The notes under the pieces are model-generated. The model was not told the DNA's origin. It saw nothing but the letters and a program-made list of their open reading frames with translations, and did no database searches. From Rhodeus uyekii (taxonomy: Eukaryota > Chordata > Actinopteri > Cypriniformes > Acheilognathidae), in NCBI GenBank assembly GCA_037043235.1, contig JAWRVZ010000468.1:64501-128500 (forward strand): DNA of 64,000 nucleotides, read 5' to 3'. Below, in pieces: positions 10,531 through 22,159 of this stretch. Both the position numbers and the translations under genes were made by a program. How positions within the stretch are numbered: position 1 is the stretch's first letter; every line of letters starts with the position of its first letter.

Positions 10531-12185
10531 TTTTTCCTCAACCTTGAACTTCAGTAAGTCCAAGTCCAGGTCTACTTACTGACGATCATCTTCAAGCTAT
10601 ACTGAGAGTCTCAACTGTTTCCTCTCTCAAGCCAAATGTGGCTCAGCTATGTGAGAGCAAGCGCTGCAGGTCTCTGGCAGCAAGAAGTATACAAGACAAG
10701 TCATATTCAGAAGAACCGTTCATGTTCTTCAATATTCTGTTTATGTTCAGGACAGTTCATGCTCAGAAGAACCCATTGAAGTTAAAGAACAGTCAATAAT
10801 GACATTTGAGAAAATATTTTTTTTGTGGAATACTTGATGCAGCCCTGCCTCACCCAAACTCTGCCTCCTGCCGCCCCCAGTTCATTTGAGTTTGAGACCC
10901 CTGCTTTAGATACTGCTTTGTAGGCAACTAGATTAGTGAACCCCGTACATTGATTGGTTCCATTTGTATAGCTTGTGCAGCAGGGCAACTGGGTGACTGT
11001 GAGACGGCATGATAGTCGGTCAAAACAGCTCTGTTCTGACAAGAACATCAAACAGGTTATTATCCCCACTCAGTGAAGTGCCCTAGCCATTGGTGATTAT
11101 ATTACATGGAACGTGAAAATCATATGTCAATAATCTTCAATCATATGTTTGTATGGAGTCAGAGCACTTGACATCAAAGCAAATTTAAAAGTGTTGACTA
11201 ATGCAAATCGTAAATATTCGATTGTTATAAGATTGTTATTCATGTCGGCACTAATGCTGTCTGACTTCACCAGTCAGAGATAACTAAAATTAACATTAAA
11301 GAGATGTGCAGACTTGCAAGTACGATGTCAGACACCTAGATATCATCATATATTCACCTAGATATCATCATATAGAGACTGTATCTGTTCCCCCAAATTA
11401 GTAAATACAGAAATCACTTAAAACCTTTTAAGGTTAAAAATGTCCAACAAACAAAAAATGGATATGAACAAATGACAAAGCTTGGGTTGCTTAATATAAA
11501 CTTTTCTCAATAAAAACTAAAACTGCTTGAGTTTAGATCCTGCATTTATCATTCATTGCAACATATCGTGACAGTTGGCTTGTCAGAGGAAATAAAACAA
11601 TTATTTTTAGAATCAGATTTTTTAAAATATATACATTTTCTTTTAACTTACCAGACAGATTGCTGTCCAAAGAAAACATGCCAGTAGTAAAACTACACAA
11701 TTTCGTAACCTGCAGACTGAAGATACACAGAAATAACAAATTTCCAAATCTTTCAAAACATGAAACCATAATATGAAAAATGCAGTCAAGTTCTTAAATG
11801 AATAATTACCTGGCAGGTATAATGTCGTTGTGGATGGTCTGAGCATGTCTGTTGCTCTCCTAGAATATTTTTACATCTGTTTGTGAGGGAAGTAATTAAC
11901 ATTAGATCAATAAAGTCTTGTTAAACTTGCCACACTGCTCTGAAAATGAGGCGGTTCCACAACGGGACACGTAGACAGATAGGTTTTGTTTGATTTGATC
12001 AACAGTATCAGTAGTTATGTATGTTTTAAAAGATAATTTATGACAATATTTTTGGTGTGATTTATGGACATAATTTATGGACATACCCAGTCTCCCCCTG
12101 TCCACCTGCCACTCAAACTGTCCGGTCGATGTTTGACAGACAAGTGTTGGGGGAAAACTGTTGGTGACAATTCGGAAATCCATTG

Positions 12186-12189
<4 letters not shown>

Positions 12190-12219
<30 letters not shown>
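12190..12219. repeat. (TA)n microsatellite
   Basis: Uninterrupted TA dinucleotides, at the point where similarity to unit 2 ends. Confidence 0.85.
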
Positions 12220-12223
<4 letters not shown>

Positions 12224-12444
12224 CTTTTCTGTGTCTTATTTGTTCATCTATTCTTTTCTCTTTTCTTATCTGAATGATTTGGAAAGAGTGATTTATAATC
12301 AAGTTAGGGATTTTTATTAGTTAAAGCCTTTTTTTTTGCTTTTCTGTATTTTTCCATAGAGTAAGGATGAGAATGTTTTGAGAATGTTTTGAGAGTCTCT
12401 CTGTTGATAGTTGGAAACTGAGCCGAGTTCAGAGAAGCTGTGTA

Positions 12445-12445
<1 letters not shown>

Positions 12446-12486
<41 letters not shown>
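12446..12486. repeat. (TG)n microsatellite
   Basis: An uninterrupted run of about 20 TG dinucleotides. Confidence 0.85.
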
Positions 12487-12487
<1 letters not shown>

Positions 12488-13743
12488 ATATGGTTTGTAT
12501 TGGTGAGGTGATTAACTGGCACCATAAGGAGACGGAATGACTTGTTGTTCTCGACAAGCCACGTGGAAGGTCACTAAACCGTCAACCATGTGATCAACGA
12601 AGATATGCTTCAGACTGTCTGCTCTTGTGTGGAAAAATACTAGTTTTGTTTACCTTTCTTTCTTTCTTAGCCAATCCGAATCATTTAAACGTCATCATTG
12701 ACGTAGTTAGCACCCTCTGTTAGAGTATAATTGCTGTAACAATGTTATTGTATTTGGGGCGGCCTACGAACTCCTTGTGAGACCTGAAGCTGGCTTCTGC
12801 TGATAAAACTGCAAACTAAACTTCACTAAAATGTCTTCTATTGACTGCACTTCTGACTCCTGGTATTCATTCAACACATCTGGTCCTCGGGTCTTAACTG
12901 TAATTCCCATACAGTTAATGGTGGAGAGTGCGCGGGCAATTCATTCTTCGGGGACATCCCTGGTTAAACAACAAACAAGGTAGAAAGTGTTAGGGCTGTC
13001 TGAGTGGAAGAGACTGGAAAGGGGATCGGGATGGCATCACTTAGATGTGAGTGTTGAAAATTACACCAGCCATAAAATATGCAATACATGTCATATGGTT
13101 AGTGGGACTGGGTAGACTACAGGAGCGCCACATGGTGTAATAGTCGTAATCGTATCCGTGTACTGGTTGTCTCTTCAAAGTCAACGTCAAAGTCAAAGAA
13201 GTTTATTTTTCATTACACATGCACAAGTACAGTATAACGAGATGACGTTGGAGCAAGCCCCGAGCCGCTGCCTATGCAGGCGCCGCCACACACCTCCAGA
13301 ATACAATACAAGAATACAAGAATGCAGTTTAGCAAGCGTTTACATAGCAACAAAACATGGCATAAACGGTACACGTGGTCACATGTTGGGATTTTTTGTA
13401 TGGATTGGGAGGGGGGAGATAGATAGGACAGAAAAGTAAAAAAAGTACAGGCAGACGGTTGGATGGGGACGGGTTTCTATGCTGTGAGAAAGTCTCAGAT
13501 TGTGTTGAGATGTAGCCAAAGCTTCAGATGTGTTTTGAGCTCAGTTTCTGTTTTTGTCCTTGGGGGAGATAAGAGTATATGAGATAGCAGACAAGCTGGA
13601 ACAGGCTGGATTCCCAAACCGAGAGATAGGAACAGTTAGGGACATAGGACAGGAAAATACAATTATTTTTTTTTAAATCCATTTTGATGATCTTCGGTAG
13701 TTTGTCCGGATCATAATCAATCAATCAGTTCTGGTCTCAGCAC

Positions 13744-13925
13744 TCACTCGACCGGTTGATGCAGTTCCTTAGACATTTCGTCTAGCCTCACGGCCAAACC
13801 AGTTACTGTTCGTAAGAGTTCACCGACCTGACCACCGATGGAGCCCATTCTTCCCTGCGTGTCCGTAGTCCGGACTGCGATGTCACGATTCAGCTCCTCA
13901 ATCTGTATCACTCTCTGATCTAGTT
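13744..13925 (-). pseudogene. Coiled-coil-like ORF downstream of the membrane ORF
   Basis: In the frame offset from the membrane ORF, the minus strand reads KELDQRVIQIEELNRDIAV and, later, GQVGELLRTVTGLAVRLDEM, ending at a TGA (13744-13746). Leucine, valine and isoleucine recur with heptad-like spacing. It abuts the stop of the upstream ORF, so a single-base frameshift, sequencing error or programmed slip could link the two. No database support is available. Confidence 0.35.
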
Positions 13926-14252
13926 CCTTCGGTTTCCCACAGCACCGACACGGTCCTTAATTTCTACAGACAGCGGCTGGGTGAATTTGCTCGCAGCTGT
14001 CTTACCAATCTTACGATGGATCAGGGCAATCCCAAAGCCAAAGAATAGGATACCCGCCATCAATAGTCCAATAACATAAAGATCTTCGGCATCTTCCATG
14101 GATAGAGCCTCCAGGCACAGGACTTGCCATTTGTTATATGAGTCCATCACGTACCCCGAAGCAAATGTCCCATCAGGGCATTTGGGCTCTCCCGGAGCGC
14201 CTTTCCTTTGTGAAAAAATATTGTCGATCGCGCTGATTGACCAGTTAATCAA
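13920..14252 (-). CDS. Short single-pass membrane protein, unknown family
   Basis: A 110-codon frame whose product has a hydrophilic N-terminal half (residues 1-57) with two cysteines (about 25 and 46). A clear membrane segment follows (about 58-79, LYVIGLLMAGILFFGFGIAL), then a basic flank HRKIGK, predicting N-out/C-in topology. The frame is also open upstream of the first Met (TPEDKTEL) back to a possible acceptor. The frame stops just before a coiled-coil-like ORF in the shifted frame (13744-13925). I do not recognise the family. It lies inside an insertion that unit 2 lacks, so it may be a transposon-borne gene or a retrocopy. Confidence 0.4.
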   Translation of the reverse strand: MINWSISAIDNIFSQRKGAPGEPKCPDGTFASGYVMDSYNKWQVLCLEALSMEDAEDLYVIGLLMAGILFFGFGIALIHRKIGKTAASKFTQPLSVEIKDRVGAVGNRRN

Positions 14253-14479
14253 TTCCGTTTTATCTTCAGGAGTCCAGCAAGCAGCAGGTCAGCAGGTCAG
14301 AAGGAGAGACAAGAGACAATAATACCAAAGCGCTAGAGCAGGGCAGGGCAGGGCAGGGCGGGAGCAGATAGAAACACGACTGCACTGGGAGAGAGTCAGA
14401 GAGGAAGCCTACTCTTCCAGGTAGGTGGAAAGCAGCACAAAGGAACGCACTCATGGGACAGGGGAAGTCCCACAAAGAA

Positions 14480-15165
14480 GTGTAAGTTAGGGACTAAAAC
14501 CATTAGTTATAAAATAAATAATTTAAAATAAATAAAGGGCTAACTTTTTTTCGCCAGGGATGCATCAGGAACGATTCCTGCAAAAGTAAATGTTATGTAA
14601 AATTTGTGACCCGAATTGGTTTGGATCAGGATTTGTGACTTTGTGTTTATGTAGTATACTTTGTGGTTTCATCACGCAGAAGCCACAGCTTTGTTGTTCA
14701 AAGATCGCCGCCTCCATCTCTTCCTACCATGATTTATATGGCTGACAATAACTGAGTAATCTGATCAGTACTGATTAATTTAAAAAGCAGAAGAGAGGAA
14801 ATGATGTCAACAGCTCTGCTTTTCAAAGTAAATTTTCAGAGCTCAGTAGGAAAATGGTCAGTCTGGGTTTTAACTCTGATTGTAAAAATTAGGTTGTAAG
14901 TCATGATAAAATAATAAATCAGAGAAGAGATTAAATGGTGTAAACAGCTCTGCTCTTCAAAAGCAACATTTTTGAGTTCAGTAAGAAAATACTCCTAGTT
15001 TTTGAAAGTTGTGAGCAAAAGAAGAGCCTGAACAATACAAATGTCTGCTAAATGTTGTAAAGTAACATACATTTCTGGCGTTAAGTGTGTTTGAAAGAAG
15101 ATCAGTGTTTAATACATGTAACAAAATGTACGTTTTCACCTGGAAAATGCAGTGTTCCTGTCCCT
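14480..15165. other. Non-coding DNA shared with unit 2
   Basis: AT-rich. 14640-15165 aligns with 39655-40435. Internal short repeats ('aacagctctgct') are present. No gene is seen. Confidence 0.5.
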
Positions 15166-15170
15166 GAATG

Positions 15171-15594
15171 TGTCACGATACGATAAACAGGGAGGACTCA
15201 AGTGCAAGTAAAGGTGGATTTATTAACAATAACTAAATAAACAAACATACAAAAGAAACACCCACGAGGGGGAAAACGTAACAAAGATCAAAATAACAGA
15301 TACTCAACGAGAACATAAACAAACCATACTGCAAGGCAGGGAGTCACAATCAGGGAGCACAGGCATGGAAGAACATCTACGAATGACAACGACACCACAC
15401 AGGACAGCAAACACACCGGGATTAAATAGGGCACATGAGGGAAGGTAGTGATGAGAAACAGCTGGGAATGATCATGGAAAACAAGGAGGCGGGGCAGGCA
15501 ATAACGAGACACAAACACATGGGAGAGAGAGCAGTGCCACGGTTCTGTCCACTAGAACACTAATAACACTGGAAACAGAGACAGAACCGTGACA
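15171..15594 (-). mobile_element. Solo LTR with target duplication gaatg
   Basis: The 424-bp block runs from tgtcacgata to accgtgaca and is flanked by gaatg on both sides (15166-15170 and 15595-15599). Unit 2 is empty at about 40433. It is the same family as the opposite-strand solo LTR at 39181-39592: both have 'gaggactcaag'/'cttgagtcctc' near one end and cgtgaca termini. Confidence 0.8.
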
Positions 15595-15599
15595 GAATG

Positions 15600-16982
15600 T
15601 CTCAGAGTTTCTCTCTCTCATTCAAAGTCAGCTAAATGCTGTAATCTGAGTGTCATACGTGATAAACAATTTACAGGAAGTGTTCAGTGAAAATCATAGA
15701 CACAGACACGTTCAAAGAAATCATGTTAAAGGGCAGTTCAAAAATTCCACATTTAGAAAAGGTTTGAACAACTCAATGTCATTAAAGATGTGTTTTTAAT
15801 AATAATAATAATGACCTTATTATAATAGGGAGAGATTTTGATTAAATTATGTTATGACGGGTAATTTAAAAAAAAACATTTTTACCGCCAAGGTACAAGG
15901 CTGATGGAGTAGACAATTATGATAGCAATACTGAGATTATACACAGAGAATAATCTATCTTGCTGTTTTAAAGATGTTAATATATTTTACTGATAAAATA
16001 CTGTTATTAACCGGTCTCCCTATTTGAACACTATCAGGCAGTCGAAATGATTCTGCTCATTTCCTAAGCGCCAGAAAATACCTAAACTTGAAGAAAACTC
16101 AAAGATCTGCAAAGGGAATGAGTGGTTACCAGTGTGCACGAGGCGATCACTCAATGATGGGTAAGATCCTTTAATGGCGGCCATAGGAAGGACAACCTAA
16201 GGTAGAGGGTTGCTGCCGCCACTGGGCATCTACTCAAAAACAGGAGTGAAGGGAGATGTTTTATGTGACAGATGTATGAGAGTTGAGTGGATGTCTGTGG
16301 ATGGCCAGCAGCATCATTGAGAGGGGGACCTGTGAGAAATTACAGCAGTCTGCCCCAAAACTGAGCTCCTCAATACCCGATCACTGCAACCGCATTCCTT
16401 GAATGACTTGTGACAAGTGTCCCTAATTTGAGCTAATGAGAATGGGCTTTCAAGAGCTGGCTGAGACCATGAGATGACTGACGAAAATTGTTGTGGAGAC
16501 CGTAATAAAAGTTTATAATTTATATCAAAAACATGATTTTTGGTTGGCTTATGGGAAAAAAAACTGTATTGAATATTAATATTGGAACTGAATTAATATG
16601 TCTGTATCATAGTTTTCACTACTGCAGGTCGTTAGACATGGTGACGACTAAAGATGAAGAGCGTTTTGGCTGATTAAAGAGTCTGGATCTGGTCTGGATT
16701 ACAAAGGTTAAGTAAATTTTAAACTAACAGTAAACTTAGTAATGCTCCTAGCATACTTAATTGGATCGAAATGGGTCTAATTTAAAAGTTCAATATTTAC
16801 ATTTGAAAAATTTGTGAATGATTGAGGTTTCTATATTGCAAATAATTTAATATTGCATTCTGCCTGAGTACAGTCTTAAGAGGCTGTTGAGAGAAACATT
16901 TGGCTGCACTTTGAGAGAAAGATTGCGTGAGTGGAGGCAGGGATGGCACTCTGTTATCGAAATGATAATGAAACAAAACAAC
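15600..16982. other. Non-coding DNA shared with unit 2
   Basis: Aligns with about 40435-41786 and contains no supported gene. Unit 2 carries about 300 extra bases (41220-41540) relative to this block. Confidence 0.5.
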
Positions 16983-16987
16983 CTAGA

Positions 16988-17301
16988 TGTCACAGTCCTG
17001 TCGCGTCTCTCACATCCGAGTTCCTCAGTGTTTTCCAGATCCTTCCCTCTCCTGTCTTGTTAGTAATTACCCAGTTAAGCATCACAGCTGTGTCCCATTT
17101 CCTTGTGTATTTATACCTCTCGTATCCCCCTTGTCGTTGTCGGTTATTGGGTGTTTATGGACGTCGTGTGTGTGGATGCCCTCCATGTTCTGAGTTTGCA
17201 CCCTCGCGTGCTTTTGTTTTCATTTAAGAATAAAGCCTTTCAGTTTGAGACTCCGCATTGTTCGAGTTCTTCCGCATCGCACACCAGCATCCTTGCTGAC
17301 A
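16988..17301 (+). repeat. 5' LTR, 314 bp
   Basis: TG...CA termini. It contains an AATAAAG signal (about 17230) within the 7 bases that are missing from the 3' LTR. Confidence 0.88.
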
Positions 17302-17345
17302 GAATAACCGACCTGGTTCGTCGCTAATAACGACAGAAATTTATC

Positions 17346-17933
17346 ATGGATTTATCCAGAAAGGCCGAGCAGGATCTGCTCGCACTCCGCCAAAACGGAC
17401 GATCGTTGGTGGAGTATGTCTTAGACTTTTGCGATCGGGCTCACCTGGTACGTTGGGACGATCCCACCCTTTGCTTCTGCTTTGAGTGGGAATTGGACCT
17501 CACGACGATCCGGGCTCAAAGGTGCCAAGAAGAACCCCTCATGGACTATTTTAATCTAATCTTGTGGTTGAACGGGGTGGATTACGAGGATTACGAGGTC
17601 GAGGAAGTCTCCAACACCTCGCTCACGAGTGCCGTGTCCGAGCCCTCGCTCCCGATTGCTGTCTCAGGGTCAGCGCTCCCAATTTTCACGACGGGTGCCA
17701 CGCTCCCGAGTGCCGCGTTCGAGCCCTCGTTCCCGATTGCTGTCTCAGGGTCAGCGCTCCCAATTTTCACGACGGGTGCCACGCTCCCTAGCCGCCGCCG
17801 TAAACATGGTAAGCGGAGGCGTTCAGTGGCCGTGAAAGAACCGAGTCCCGCGACCAACGAGCCATGTGAACCGACTCCCGAGCCAGCGGCCATTGAACAT
17901 TTTCCCCAGGCGGCCATTGAACAGTTTCCCTAG
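17346..17933 (+). CDS. Gag-like protein of the LTR element
   Basis: A 195-codon frame starting 45 bp after the 5' LTR. Residues about 1-60 resemble Ty3-type gag (LLALRQNGRSLVEYVLDFCDR ... VRWDD), a pattern also found in the minus-strand gag piece at 25878-26231 (GGRPLEDYVSEFLELAKYVSWDD). The middle contains a duplicated 84-bp segment (SEPSLPIAVSGSALPIFTTG twice) and the end runs into 24-bp tandem repeats, where a TAG ends it. No zinc knuckle is seen. It is probably a capsid-like remnant mobilised in trans. Confidence 0.6.
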   Translation: MDLSRKAEQDLLALRQNGRSLVEYVLDFCDRAHLVRWDDPTLCFCFEWELDLTTIRAQRCQEEPLMDYFNLILWLNGVDYEDYEVEEVSNTSLTSAVSEPSLPIAVSGSALPIFTTGATLPSAAFEPSFPIAVSGSALPIFTTGATLPSRRRKHGKRRRSVAVKEPSPATNEPCEPTPEPAAIEHFPQAAIEQFP

Positions 17934-18450
17934 GCGGCCATTGAACGGTTTCCCCAGGCGGCCATTGAACGGTTTCCCCAGGCGGCCATTGAACGGTTTT
18001 CCCCAGGCGGCAATTGAACGGTTTCTCCAGGCGGCCATTGAACGGTTTCCCCAGGCGGCCAGTGAACGGTTTCCCCGAGCGGCCGAGCCCAGTGAACTGA
18101 TTCCCCGAGCGGACGAGCCCAGTGAACTGATTCCCCAAGCGGCCGAGCCAGATGAATTGTTTCCCGAGTGGCCGAGCCAGATGAATTGTTTCCCCGAGCG
18201 GCCGAACCAGATGAATTGTTTCCCCGAGCGGCCGAGCCAGAACTGCTTCCCTGAGCCGTTGTGGACCTCCCATGGCCCGAACCGCCAGAGCTGCCGTGGC
18301 CCGAACCGCCAGAGCTGTCTCTGGAATTCCGGGACCTGCCGGAGCCGCCTCTGGAATTCCGGGACCTGCCGGAGCCGCCTCCGGAATTCCGGGACCTGCC
18401 GGAGCCGCCTCCGGAATTCCGGGACCTCCCTGAGCCGCCACCGAACTTCA
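17887..18450 (+). repeat. Three successive in-frame minisatellites
   Basis: 24-bp units (cggccattgaacggtttcc...) run to about 18080. They are followed by about 30-bp units built on gagcggccgagccagatga (18080-18245) and 30-bp units built on ggaattccgggacctgcc (18322-18450). All unit lengths are multiples of three, so long frames stay open on both strands; these are not treated as genes. Confidence 0.8.
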
Positions 18451-18675
18451 GGGACCTCCCAGACCTTCCAGAACCCTGGGACCTCCCTGAGCCACCCTGG
18501 ACTGCGGCGCCAACCTGGAGACCCCCTTGACTCTTTATAACCAGTCTCCAGGGTATCCTCCCTCCCACCCTTGGTTGATTGTCGTGTGTCTTGTCCTCCT
18601 CCTGTTCCCCCTCCCTCCCCTCCGCAAGGTATTCCTCATTCGACGTGAGGTCACGCCTTGCCGGTGGGGGCGTAC

Positions 18676-18982
18676 TGTCACAGTCCTGTCGCGTCTCTCA
18701 CATCCGGGTTCCTCAGTGTTTTCCAGATCCTTCCCTCTCCTGTCTTGTTAGTAATTACCCAGTTAAGCATCACAGCTGTGTCCCGTTTCCTTGTGTATTT
18801 ATACCTCTCGTATCCCCCTTGTCATTATCGGTTATTGGGTGTTTATGGACGTTGTGTGTGTGGATGCCCTCCATGTTCTGAGTTTGCACCCTCGCGTGCT
18901 TTTGTTTTCATTTAAGCCTTTCAGTTTGAGACTCCGCGTTGTTCGAGTTCTTCCGCATCGCACACCAGCATCCTTGCTGACA
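18676..18982 (+). repeat. 3' LTR, 307 bp
   Basis: Matches the 5' LTR with a 7-bp deletion and few substitutions, which indicates a fairly recent insertion. Confidence 0.88.
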
Positions 18983-18987
18983 CTAGA

Positions 18988-19382
18988 TAACTTTTCTAAA
19001 AACAAATGAAAAATAAACAGACATGCTTTTACACTAGCTGAAATCTTTTTAGAGTAATCACCAAAAGTAAACCTTGGATATGAGCGATGTTATATTGTGA
19101 CTGCACTTTATGTTTTGTATGTCCACATTGTGTGCATAAGTCTTTTTTTTAACTTTTTTTGAGTACTAAATGACCTTTAAAGATCACATTGCAAAGACTG
19201 CTCAATCGTGTAGTTTACACTTCACAACATGAGGAGTTTTAGGCCATTCCTAACTGAACAAGCAACACAACTTCTCATACAGGACATGGTCATTTCAATC
19301 TCCCTGCCTTCATCCAGAATTCAGAATCCATGTCAATATTCAAAAGACAGCAAAAAACTCACCTCTTCCCTGAGCACCTAAC

Positions 19383-19428
<46 letters not shown>

Positions 19429-19429
19429 A

Positions 19430-19479
<50 letters not shown>

Positions 19480-22150
19480 TAATTAAATGTAGTTTTGTAT
19501 TAAATAATGACTCAGGAGTGTATTGTGACATTATCAGGTGGTTGGATAAAACGACTGGAAATAAAATATATTTATTTATGTAGAACCAACTGTATTGTTC
19601 ATGTTGCCAAAAAGCTCAAATGAACTAGATAATATCAACATTTTGAGATTTTTATAAATCATTGTAGAATATACATCAGATGTTATTGTTGTGTGGGAGT
19701 AAGTCTGCAAAAGAGAAGCAGTCAGGTGAGAACAGAACATGCACATCCTCTTCCACAGTTTTCTGTTTCTAAAGTTTGTACTTAGAAATAGACATGCAAA
19801 CAGTACAATTTTGTTTGTACAGGAAATATGTGTGTTCATTTGTATGCTGAACAATGAATCAGGTAGACATGTATTTGGCTCTGTCACTTGAGTATACTGG
19901 AAAATTGGATTGTAATAAGTTTAATATACAGCCCTACCCTAGCAGTCAAACAATTTATAATTATTTAATAATACCCTCGTTTGGGACTGAGTTTGCTTAT
20001 CCTGGAACAACATTACAATCAACCAATTAGAATTGAGGGACAAGTTTACAGTAAATGCTTCAACATTAATTTTTCGCCTCTCATTTGACCTCCAATTTTA
20101 GGGAACCATTATAGGTAGGGTTAGGATTAGAGATGGTGATAGGGTTAGGACTAAATTTTCAGACAATAAAGTTGATCCAGGAACATCAAAATCATGGTGA
20201 CCTTGGGCTGAGACCTAAAATGACAGACCTAGAATCACCCCTGGTCAGTATAAGGGTGATCAGTGTTTGCTTTAGCTGGGCTCTTGAGTCCTTAATTTTC
20301 CCCCCTTGCTGCTTTAACTGTGTTTTTATAAAAGAAAGCACAGACAGAGAAAATGTACTTTTGTGTTGATTATGTATTGACAGTGGTGTAATCACCATGT
20401 TTTGACCTTTTTAACTAATCTTATTCATAGCCCAATCTCGTATTATATGTGTGATGTGTTAAATTTCCATTGTTGATAGGACATGATAGTTCTATGTTCT
20501 ATTTAGTTCTATGTGGTGTTTTTAATGTGCGTTAAGACAAACCATGTTCAAATTCATAAGTGAACACCAGTGCCTAATCAAAACACATGACCCCCGTTTC
20601 TTATCAGTATGTTTAGTTCAGTGCGACATTAGAACTGAACTGACGAATTGGAATCTTGCCTGAGAGACCAATCATCTTTAAGTGTAACTAAACACATTGC
20701 ATTGCAATGCACATTGGCTTGCACGATTTCATCTTTGCATACTCATTCCTAGCTTTTTCCTTCAAAGCTAAGTGGTCAATCTTCTGACTGCTTAAAACCA
20801 TTGAACGAGTAAACTTCAAGTCATGGGGAAGCCTTTTCAGTGTGTTGTGAGTGATGGCAATTCAGCAGGTTGATTCCTGCTGCAGAAAGAGCTTTTCCTG
20901 AAATACAGGTTCAGTCCTGTTAAGCTGTGCTACCACCTTCCCCTGTGAACTCCAGCACTTAAAAAAGAGCATATCACAAAAAGAGAAAACTCGGCTGTGA
21001 CCTGCATCATTTTAAAGCAGAGGGCTACTTTGAATGGGCATGGTGACCTGGGCATCACAGTGGGAGAAAACCTACTTTGCCAATCACAATCCCCATGATC
21101 TCCTCACTTCTCTTGCACACTGCAAGCTGTGGAGTTTTTGCATAAGATTGATCCTTCTCATGGGGGTCCCAATGTCTCATTTGAAGCTCCAAAGGTCCAA
21201 ATGTCGAACTATGCATTGGAGGGTGGCCTAGAGTCCTCCGGGGATGAAGACCTGGCTGCATTGCCTCCTTTGGTGATGGTAGCATTATTTGAGTCTGACC
21301 CAGAGCCGACAACCATGAATTCCTGGGCCTTTCAAGTGGAAACCTCCAACATGTTCCGATTGCTTGGAGTTGGAATTGCCCTGCTGCTGGCTGCACTACC
21401 TCATGATCATCACTCCCTGCTCTGTCCCTTCCCAGTTTTCCTCTGTTGTTGGACTGAATGTAGGGCTTCAGGACCTCATACCGGCTCTTTGTCTGTTATG
21501 GAGGACAGCAGAAGGGAAGGGCTTTATACAAGTAGAAGTTGGCCCACTGAATAGCCATCAATTTGGCATACCAAACCCAAGACTAGCTGTTCCATTTAGG
21601 GGTGAGGGCACACTCAACCAGGAGTGTCACTTCCTCCTGGATGCTGGGGCACAGGACCTCGCTGGAAGGCATCTATAAACTGCAAAATGAGCAACACACA
21701 CTACATTTACAAGGTTCAATAACTATTGTGTAGTGTCAGTGTCCTCACGTGAACTTGCTACCGGTAGCCAGTAGTGAGAGAGCCCTGGTTGGTGTCCCGC
21801 CCTCCATGGACCAGATGTGTGCACTTCTTCCTTAGTTCCTCCAGTGGCAATCAGATGTAGTGGAGACATCCAACACCAGACCTAGAACTCCAAGGGACAC
21901 CCACTGGTTTCCCCTGTGCTAGGCTAGGTGCCTAAGAACTGATTCAATGTGTTCCTTGAATGCAATGTAAGTCACTTTGTATAAAAGTGTCTGGCAGATG
22001 CATACATGTAAATGCAGCCGCCCATTTGTTGTGATCACTACAGCAATCCCTTATGTGTATTCTTCTATGGTACGGTTCCCTTTTCCACGAGCTTGTGTCT
22101 TTCCCTGGCAGAACTTGGTTGTCTTTGCATAGTATTGACTTCACCCTTAG
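18988..22150. other. Gene-poor inter-unit region
   Basis: 18988-20400 is the non-coding end of unit 1. A plus-strand frame at 21129-21554 (SYALEGG-like acidic segment SSGDEDLAAL) may be a decayed DIRS ORF1, given the DIRS pieces that follow, but this is weak. 21940-22020 resembles the common fish tail 'aaagtgtctggcagatgcat'. No host gene is seen. Confidence 0.45.
19386..19472. repeat. (GA)n microsatellite
   Basis: About 85 bp of GA interrupted by one 'gcaagc'. The shorter counterpart in unit 2 is at about 42990-43025. Confidence 0.85.
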
Positions 22151-22159
22151 TAGGCTGAA

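Larger units (their letters stand above)
9216..10903. mobile_element. Non-autonomous hAT element (copy 1)
   Basis: The ends are CAGGGGCCTCAAAC and GTTTGAGACCCCTG, flanked by an exact 8-bp duplication ctttagat (9208-9215 and 10904-10911), the hAT signature. Unit 2 has the unoccupied site at about 35198-35211. Inside are GC-rich termini, a CCAAT-box minisatellite, a 5S-type SINE and an 'ataatgactta' repeat field. No transposase is present. The element at 56504-57783 is the same family in the opposite orientation. Confidence 0.88.
10912..13171. other. Gene-poor DNA of unit 1
   Basis: 10912-12180 aligns with 35212-36049 plus 38580-38965 and is non-coding. 12190-13100 is found only in unit 1 and holds two microsatellites. 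A 50-codon plus-strand frame from 12830 shows no recognisable family and is not called. Confidence 0.5.
13177..14412 (-). mobile_element. Unclassified retro-insertion carrying a membrane ORF
   Basis: The block is absent from unit 2, where the flanks join at about 39100 (ttgtctcttcttccaggtagg). It is bordered by ctcttc on both sides (13171-13176 and 14412-14417, sharing one base), consistent with a short target duplication. Read on the minus strand, it begins GC-rich with gccctgccct repeats, has an ORF in the middle, and ends with AATAAA (13202-13207) followed by TTTGAC-type repeats. That looks like a reverse-transcribed unit with a microsatellite tail. No reverse transcriptase is present. Confidence 0.55.
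16988..18982 (+). mobile_element. Non-autonomous Ty3-type LTR retrotransposon (gag-only)
   Basis: Two LTRs (16988-17301 and 18676-18982) begin TGTCACAG and end CTGACA. They are nearly identical except for a 7-bp indel. The 5-bp duplication ctaga flanks the element (16983-16987 and 18983-18987). Unit 2 keeps the unoccupied site with one ctaga at about 41791. A G-rich tract (ggtgggggcg) precedes the 3' LTR, as a polypurine tract should. The interior encodes a gag-like ORF and minisatellites but no protease, reverse transcriptase or integrase. Confidence 0.9.
2485..20400. repeat. Tandem duplication unit 1
   Basis: This unit is paralogous to 27128-44586. Corresponding blocks are 2485-2688 with 27128-27331, 6460-8750 with 28851-31168, 8751-9215 with 34809-35210, 10904-11777 with 35205-36049, 11778-12180 with 38580-38965, 14640-16987 with 39655-41790, and 18983-20400 with 41787-44586. 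Gaps between blocks are insertions that are absent from the other unit. 12190-13100 has no counterpart in unit 2. Confidence 0.85.

Noticed and set aside
17788..18568. Long Gly/Arg- or Pro-rich frames of more than 200 codons
   Set aside because: They lie on 24- and 30-bp minisatellites within an LTR element and occur on both strands.
20133..20369. Small frame near the end of unit 1
   Set aside because: It is not preserved in the paralogous block at 44313-44618, where the frame differs; no domain.
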